Shown here in pieces: positions 27,308-32,702 of a stretch of 32,702 nucleotides of DNA. Under the pieces are notes generated by a model. The model made no database searches. It was given only the letters and a program-made list of their open reading frames with translations, and was not told the origin of the DNA. The DNA comes from Vulcanimicrobiota bacterium (GTDB lineage: Bacteria > Vulcanimicrobiota > Vulcanimicrobiia > Eremiobacterales > Eremiobacteraceae). Every line of letters starts with the position of its first letter. Within the stretch, counting starts at the first letter, position 1. Location of the stretch: the NCBI GenBank assembly GCA_019237415.1, contig JAFAHD010000083.1:1-32702 (forward strand). Direction: 5' to 3'. Position numbers and translations under genes: made by a program.

Positions 27308-28515
27308 TCGCCCGAGTAGTTCGCTTCGGACTGCAGCGCCTCGCCGGCGTCGCGGCGCGTGGGTTTGAGACGGCGCAGCGAGCGCGGGCTCAAGCTGCTG
27401 GAATTGCCGAGCGTCTCGATCATCTCGACGTAGCGATTCATATCTTCGTGGCGCACGAGGCCGATGTAATCGCCGCGTTCATCGACGACGATGACGCAGC
27501 GCAACGGGCTCATCGGCACGGCCTGAATGAGGACGAGCGCATCGCAATCCGCATCGACGGTGGGCTGCCCGCCAGTGCGCATCATCACCGAGGCGATGGG
27601 CATGCTCTCGGCGTCGGCGGGTGGCACGCGGGCGACGTCGACGTCGGCGACCAAACCGGCCAAACGCTCGCCGAACATCACCGCGATGACGCGCGACGAG
27701 GCGCCGGAGCGCAGCAACGCCGATGCCGTTGCGACCGAATCAGATGTCTGCAGCGTGGGGACATCGCGCGCGCACAGATCCTTGACGGTGAGGCCTTCCA
27801 TCGCGGTGCGCGTGATGATGGCGCGATACGCGCTCTCGGCCAACCCGGCGAGCAGCCAGCCGATAAGGACGACCCACATGCCCTCGATCACGCTGTCGCC
27901 CTTTAAGAGAAGCCACACACCGGCCGCCGCGATCAGATACGCGAATGCTTTGCCCGCGGTCGCGGCGCGCCGCGTCGCCGCCACGACATTGCCGGTCGCG
28001 CGCCACAAGATGCCGCGCAATACCATGCCGCCGTCCATCGGATATCCGGGAATAGCGTTGACGATGAACAACAACGCGTTGGCGAACCCGAGGTTGCCGA
28101 GCAGCTCGCCCGCTTGCGCGTTTGCGGGCATCACCGCACCGGCGGCGACGAAGAACCCGCTCGCAAGCAGCGCGCTCACGCCCGGGCCGGCGAGTCCGAT
28201 GGCGATGTCGTCGGCCGGCTCGCTGCGAACGCCGCCGACGTGCGCCAGTCCGCCGAAGAGATACAGCGTGATGCCGCTGACGATAAGTCCGCGACTGCGC
28301 GCAACAAACGCGTGCCCCATCTCGTGAGCGAGGATGGAGCCGACCAGCAGGCCTGAGACGATGATCGCGACAGCGAGGCGCTCGAGCGATCCGGCGGCAG
28401 GTGTGACGACGGGCAAATATCCGTATGCGAGGATGCTCGTCAGGGCGCCGAAGACGAGCAGCGTGGAGTAGTGCGCGCGGATTTCGATGCCGGCGAGGCG
28501 GCCTAACGTCATCAT
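27304..28515 (-). CDS. M50-family site-2-type membrane metalloprotease with CBS domains
   Basis: SILAHEMGHAFVARSRG (HExxH), NAIPGYPMDGGMVLRG, C-terminal CBS-like pair; start trimmed to MMTLGRLAGIEIRAHYS. Confidence 0.92.
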   Translation of the reverse strand: MMTLGRLAGIEIRAHYSTLLVFGALTSILAYGYLPVVTPAAGSLERLAVAIIVSGLLVGSILAHEMGHAFVARSRGLIVSGITLYLFGGLAHVGGVRSEPADDIAIGLAGPGVSALLASGFFVAAGAVMPANAQAGELLGNLGFANALLFIVNAIPGYPMDGGMVLRGILWRATGNVVAATRRAATAGKAFAYLIAAAGVWLLLKGDSVIEGMWVVLIGWLLAGLAESAYRAIITRTAMEGLTVKDLCARDVPTLQTSDSVATASALLRSGASSRVIAVMFGERLAGLVADVDVARVPPADAESMPIASVMMRTGGQPTVDADCDALVLIQAVPMSPLRCVIVVDERGDYIGLVRHEDMNRYVEMIETLGNSSSLSPRSLRRLKPTRRDAGEALQSEANYSGD

Positions 28516-28580
28516 GGGGTGCGAATCACTGGTTCGGCGGCATTGTAACGAAATCCGCGACCGCGCAGTCAGAGAGTTCA

Positions 28581-28614
28581 GGAGGAAGTTGCTCACGCTT
28601 CCTCCATGTCTTTT
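28581..28614 (+). terminator. Terminator-like hairpin in the divergent M50/DAGK intergenic region
   Basis: GGAGGAAG-ttgctcacg-CTTCCTCC perfect 8-bp stem followed by atgTCTTTT. Confidence 0.5.
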
Positions 28615-28653
28615 CGCGGGACAAGCCGGATAGCCCATTGAACGCGGCTACCC

Positions 28654-29574
28654 GTGCCGGGGCGACCGTATATCATCGTCGCAAATCGCTTGGCCGGGTT
28701 GGGTGATGCACACCGGCTGGTCGCGACTGTCACGCACGCGCTGGACACACCGCCGTCGGCGGTCATCGATGCGGACGTCGGCGTGGCGTTCAAACAGCAG
28801 CTCAACGATGCCCTTCGCGCCGCCAACGGAGACGCTGCGGCTTCGACCGCTTCGCGCGCGCTGCTCGTCTGCATCGGCGGAGATGGCACGGTCTCCCTCG
28901 CGTTCGATGCGCTCGCATCGCCGGACTCGGTGACGCTTGCCGTGGTGCCGTGCGGTTCTGGCAACGATCTCGCGCAAACGCTTGGGATCAAGACGACGAG
29001 CGAGGCGATCGATGTGCTTCGTTCGGGCCTCGATGCAGCGATCGACTTTGGTACGGTGAACGGTCGGCGTTTCCTCAACAGCGTGGGCATGGGCCTCGAC
29101 GCCGAAGTGGCGGTCATGGCGGCACGCATCCGCGAGCGCGTCGCGGCGAGGGGATTCTCCTATTATCTTGCGGCGCTCCGTGGCCTCCTCATGGTGAAGC
29201 CCGTCGCGGCTACGGTGCGCACCGCTGATCTCGAACTGCGCGTCGAAGACCTCGCGATGTTCACCGTCGGCAACGGCGGCTGGTATGGCGGCGGATTCCA
29301 TGGCGCGCCGCGTGCGCAACTAGACGACGGCGTCTTCGACTGTTATGCGATCCGCGATCCGCACGGGCTCGCGCGCCGGTTTGCGCTCATGCAACGCATT
29401 CGTGCCGGCACGCACGCGGACGAAGCAACGGTAACTGAGTTTCGAACGGCGGTGCTCGACGTGTCCTTCGAGCGCGTCGTCGCGATGCACGTCGACGGCG
29501 AGCTCACACACGCGCAAGAAGCGCATGTCGAACTCGTGCGCTTGGGAGCGCGCATCATCGCGCCGGCCTCGTAG
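28654..29574 (+). CDS. Diacylglycerol kinase/sphingosine kinase-family lipid kinase
   Basis: LLVCIGGDGTVSLAFDAL, VVPCGSGNDLAQTLGI, NSVGMGLDAEVA, VGNGGWYGGGFHGAPRAQLDDGVFDCYAI, MHVDGEL. Confidence 0.9.
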   Translation: MPGRPYIIVANRLAGLGDAHRLVATVTHALDTPPSAVIDADVGVAFKQQLNDALRAANGDAAASTASRALLVCIGGDGTVSLAFDALASPDSVTLAVVPCGSGNDLAQTLGIKTTSEAIDVLRSGLDAAIDFGTVNGRRFLNSVGMGLDAEVAVMAARIRERVAARGFSYYLAALRGLLMVKPVAATVRTADLELRVEDLAMFTVGNGGWYGGGFHGAPRAQLDDGVFDCYAIRDPHGLARRFALMQRIRAGTHADEATVTEFRTAVLDVSFERVVAMHVDGELTHAQEAHVELVRLGARIIAPAS

Positions 29575-29577
29575 CCG

Positions 29578-31233
29578 CTACTGCACCGACCAGTCGTAGG
29601 AGTTCCAAAACGACGACGACGCCGGCGACGGCACGTAGCCGTGGAACGAGTCGCTGATGACGTCGATGCGCCGGTCGTGGAAGATGAAGATCGTCGGCAC
29701 TTGTTCGATGAGCTCGTGTTCGATGATCGAGTAATCTTGGATGCGGCGCGCCTGATCGAATGTGCCGAGCGCATCCTGTTCGGCCGCGTTGAGCTTCTCG
29801 TCGCACCAGAACAGATTGTTCTGCCCCGCGGGAGGAAACTGGTCGCAGTCGTACAGCGAGGAATTGTCCGGGTCGATGCCGCCGACCCACCCGAAATACC
29901 CGAGCTGGAACTTACCCGAGTTGAGGATGCCGCCGCCCTGCGCGGCGGCGAAGTACAGCGTCGCCGGATAGACCTTTTGCATCAACTCGATGCCGACGTC
30001 GTGTAGTCGCGCTTGCGCGACCGATCCGATCTTCGCACCGAGCACGTTGCCGCTCACATACGAGAACTGAAGCTCGAGCTTCTGACCGTTCTTCTGCCGA
30101 ATCCCATTTGGGCCGACCGTCCAGCCGGCCTCGTCGAGCAAGGCGCGCGCGGCCGCCGGATTGTTGTCGTAGTACGGCAGGTCGTGCGGATAGGCCCAAT
30201 TGTAGGGGGCGATGTCGCTCGTCGCCGGCGTGTACACGTCGTAGGTGAGATCGTGCGCCATCGTCTTGCGGTCAAGTGCGTACTCGACGGCTTTTCGCAC
30301 GCGCAGATCAGACAGGATCGGATCCTTGTAGTTGAAATCGATGTGACTGAAGATGTTTTGATCTGAGACGAGCGCCTTATAGCCCGGGATCTTGACCAAC
30401 TGCGGATACTGGTCCGGGTTCGCCCGGAACCACGCGTCGATCTCGTGGCTTTGGAGCAGCACCTGGATCGTCGACGTGCTCGCGACGAAGCGAAAGACGA
30501 TCTTCTGCAGCTTGGGCGGACCGCGCCAATAGTCGGGATTGGCCACCAGCGTGATGTGGTCGCCGTGCTGCCATTCCGTCACCTTGAATGGCCCCGATCC
30601 GACCGGCATCGAGTTGAACGGGATCTGGTTGATGTTCGGGTACTTGGCGAGCAGGTGCGCAGGGAGCACCGGTTCTTGCCCTTGCTGGCACATGAAGTAG
30701 GAGATGATCGGCGAGAAGACGCGCTTCATGTGCACGACCACCGTGTAGTCGTCAGGCGCGTCGACCGATGCGATCTGATCGTATCCGGTGCGCACTTGGA
30801 CGTTGTTCGCCGGATTCATGATCGCACGAAACGTGAACGCGACATCCTTCGCAGTGAGCGGCTCGCCGTCTTGCCACTTGATCCCATGGCGCAGATGATA
30901 GGTGATCGTCTTGCCGTCTTTTGAGATGCCGCCGTTGGCTTGGGTGGGCACTTGAAGCGCCACCTCGGGGACGAAGTTCTGCTTGTCGTCGTAATTGAAG
31001 AAAAATGTGTATGCGAGATACTCGACGTCGGCGGTGACGACTTGCGTGCTCAGCAGCGGGTTGAGCGAATCGGGCTCGGCGATATCAGCGTAGCGCAGCA
31101 CGCCCGGGATCGCACCGCCGCCCTGCGGCGTCGACGTGCTCTGCGATACTTTTGTGCATCCGAACAGCCCGAACGCGGCGATCGCAAACGCAGCCGCCAC
31201 GCTCATCGCACGCACCGAAAACATTCGCGTCAT
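29578..31233 (-). CDS. Oligopeptide/dipeptide ABC transporter substrate-binding lipoprotein (SBP_bac_5)
   Basis: Lipobox FGLFGC; EPDSLNPLLS, GGISKDGKTITYHLRHGIKWQDGEPLTAKDVAFTFRAIMNPAN, GSGPFKVTEWQHGDHITLVANPDYWRGPPKL. Confidence 0.93.
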   Translation of the reverse strand: MTRMFSVRAMSVAAAFAIAAFGLFGCTKVSQSTSTPQGGGAIPGVLRYADIAEPDSLNPLLSTQVVTADVEYLAYTFFFNYDDKQNFVPEVALQVPTQANGGISKDGKTITYHLRHGIKWQDGEPLTAKDVAFTFRAIMNPANNVQVRTGYDQIASVDAPDDYTVVVHMKRVFSPIISYFMCQQGQEPVLPAHLLAKYPNINQIPFNSMPVGSGPFKVTEWQHGDHITLVANPDYWRGPPKLQKIVFRFVASTSTIQVLLQSHEIDAWFRANPDQYPQLVKIPGYKALVSDQNIFSHIDFNYKDPILSDLRVRKAVEYALDRKTMAHDLTYDVYTPATSDIAPYNWAYPHDLPYYDNNPAAARALLDEAGWTVGPNGIRQKNGQKLELQFSYVSGNVLGAKIGSVAQARLHDVGIELMQKVYPATLYFAAAQGGGILNSGKFQLGYFGWVGGIDPDNSSLYDCDQFPPAGQNNLFWCDEKLNAAEQDALGTFDQARRIQDYSIIEHELIEQVPTIFIFHDRRIDVISDSFHGYVPSPASSSFWNSYDWSVQ

Positions 31234-32702
31234 TTCATCTCCCATTCCCAGGTGTTCCAGTTGCTGGTCGTCGCCGGCGCCGGCTTGAAGTTCTCAAACC
31301 CGTCCGTCGTCACGAAGATCTGGCGCTGGAAGTACAGGATCAGCGTGACGGCCTGCGAGGCGATCTCCTTTTGCACGATCGAATAATACTTCTTGCGCGA
31401 CGCGTGATCATAGCTCGTCAGCGCATCTTTTTCCGCGGCGTCGATGACCGGATCCCGCCACCACAAGTCGTTCTCGCCTGCAGGTGGGATGTTGTAGCTC
31501 GTGTACAGGGCCTCGTGCTCCGGGTCGACGCCGGCTACCCAGGAGTACAATCCGGCGTCGTACTTGCCGGCCTGCAGGATGCCGCCGTTCGCGTAGCTGT
31601 CGAAATACAGCGCGGTCGGGTAGTTCTTGATGGACGCATCGATGCCGACGCGCCGGAAATCTTCCTGAAGGATCACCTCGACGGCCTCGCCGGTCTTTCC
31701 GCCGGCGGCCGCCGAGATGTTGAACGCGAGGCGCTGGCCGTTCTTCTCGCGGAAGCCGTCTGGCCCCATCTTCCAACCGGCCGCGTCGAGCAGTTGCGCG
31801 GCTTTCGCTGGGTCGTAGTCGTAGTGCACGACGTCGGGCTCGTACGCCCACGAAAACGACGGCTGGTCCGCGTATGCGGCGATATGGACGTCGTACGTCA
31901 CGTCGTGCACGATCCGTTGGCGATCGATCGCGTGCGCGAGCGCCTGGCGCACGCGCAGGTCTTGGAAGATCGGATTCTTCTGGTTGAGGTCGACGTGCGA
32001 GAACACGAGCGACTTCGCGAGCGACACGCGGTAGCCGGTCTTCGTCAAACCCTGCAGCTGTGGATACAACCCGACCGGCGCGCGGAACCACGCGTCGATC
32101 TCGTGCGTGCGCAATTGGGTGAGGATCGTCGTATCGCTCGGGATGATCTTGTAGATGATGCGGTTGAGCTTGGGCGGCCCGCGCCAGTAATCGGGATTGG
32201 CTGCCAGCTCGACCCGGTCGCCGTGCACCCATTTGACGAACTTGAACGGCCCCGTGCCGATCGGATCCGTGTTGAACGGCACGTGGTTGAGATCTGCGTA
32301 TTGCTCGAGCAGATGCGCCGGCAGCACCGGGTACAGTCCGCTTTCGCAGAAATACGTGGTGAGCGCGGGTGCGTAGATCTTCTTGAGATGAAAGCGAACC
32401 GTGTATGGGTCGGACGCATCGACCGAAGCGATGCGGTCCCAACCATTGCGCGACTCGAGGTTGTTCGCCGGGTTGAGGATCGCGTGCACGGTGAAGATCA
32501 CGTCGCGCGCACTGAACGGCACGCCGTCGTGCCACCTGACGCCGTGGCGCAGGTGGTACGTGATCGTCAGCCCGTCTTTGCTGATGCCGCCGTTCTGGTA
32601 CGAAGGCACGACCGTTGCCAGCTCGGGCACGAACTGCATCTTGTCGTCGAGATTGAAGAAAAACCCGAAGATGAACATGTCCATGTCCGTACCGACGGCG
32701 GC
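31230..32702 (-). CDS. Second oligopeptide ABC transporter substrate-binding protein (SBP_bac_5), N-terminus beyond the window
   Basis: Paralogous to the preceding gene (GGISKDGLTITYHLRHGVRWHDGVPFSARDVIFTVHAILNPANN, NPDYWRGPPKL, HEIDAWFR); the frame stays open to the window edge (AAVGTDMDMF...). Confidence 0.93.
   Translation of the reverse strand, partial: AAVGTDMDMFIFGFFFNLDDKMQFVPELATVVPSYQNGGISKDGLTITYHLRHGVRWHDGVPFSARDVIFTVHAILNPANNLESRNGWDRIASVDASDPYTVRFHLKKIYAPALTTYFCESGLYPVLPAHLLEQYADLNHVPFNTDPIGTGPFKFVKWVHGDRVELAANPDYWRGPPKLNRIIYKIIPSDTTILTQLRTHEIDAWFRAPVGLYPQLQGLTKTGYRVSLAKSLVFSHVDLNQKNPIFQDLRVRQALAHAIDRQRIVHDVTYDVHIAAYADQPSFSWAYEPDVVHYDYDPAKAAQLLDAAGWKMGPDGFREKNGQRLAFNISAAAGGKTGEAVEVILQEDFRRVGIDASIKNYPTALYFDSYANGGILQAGKYDAGLYSWVAGVDPEHEALYTSYNIPPAGENDLWWRDPVIDAAEKDALTSYDHASRKKYYSIVQKEIASQAVTLILYFQRQIFVTTDGFENFKPAPATTSNWNTWEWEMK

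Noticed and set aside
1-32702. CRISPR array, transposon, prophage or integron
   Set aside because: No regularly spaced direct repeats, transposase, integrase or phage structural genes seen on either strand.

Overview
This 32.7 kb, high-GC, densely packed bacterial chromosomal window is mostly conserved housekeeping and transport genes, with no prophage, transposase, CRISPR array, rRNA or tRNA that I can support. In order it holds: mutS (partial) and miaB; a PEGA-domain protein; der, plsY and efp; a DUF4760-like protein; a GIY-YIG protein; a TauE/SafE exporter; ubiX and a SprT-like protein; an M55 aminopeptidase; a UPF0158-like protein and a DRE-TIM acyl-transferase; a cupredoxin; a membrane HD-GYP-like protein; a two-component system; a probable Xre/RES toxin-antitoxin pair; tag; a livKHMGF-type ABC transporter divergent from a benzoate-CoA-ligase-like gene; a TlpA-like lipoprotein; hemL with an M50 protease; a diacylglycerol-kinase-family protein; and two tandem oligopeptide-binding proteins (the second partial). 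Many same-strand neighbours overlap by ATGA. Many of the long ORFs in the supplied track are antisense or frame-shadow artefacts of high GC. I do not see a convincing undescribed multi-gene system. The best leads are a structured non-coding segment (about 11085-11200), a large foldback between livK and livH (22481-22606), palindromes upstream of the Xre/RES operon, an HD-GYP-like protein lacking several expected metal ligands, and several hairpins at gene boundaries. All family calls come from reading motifs by eye; no searches were run.
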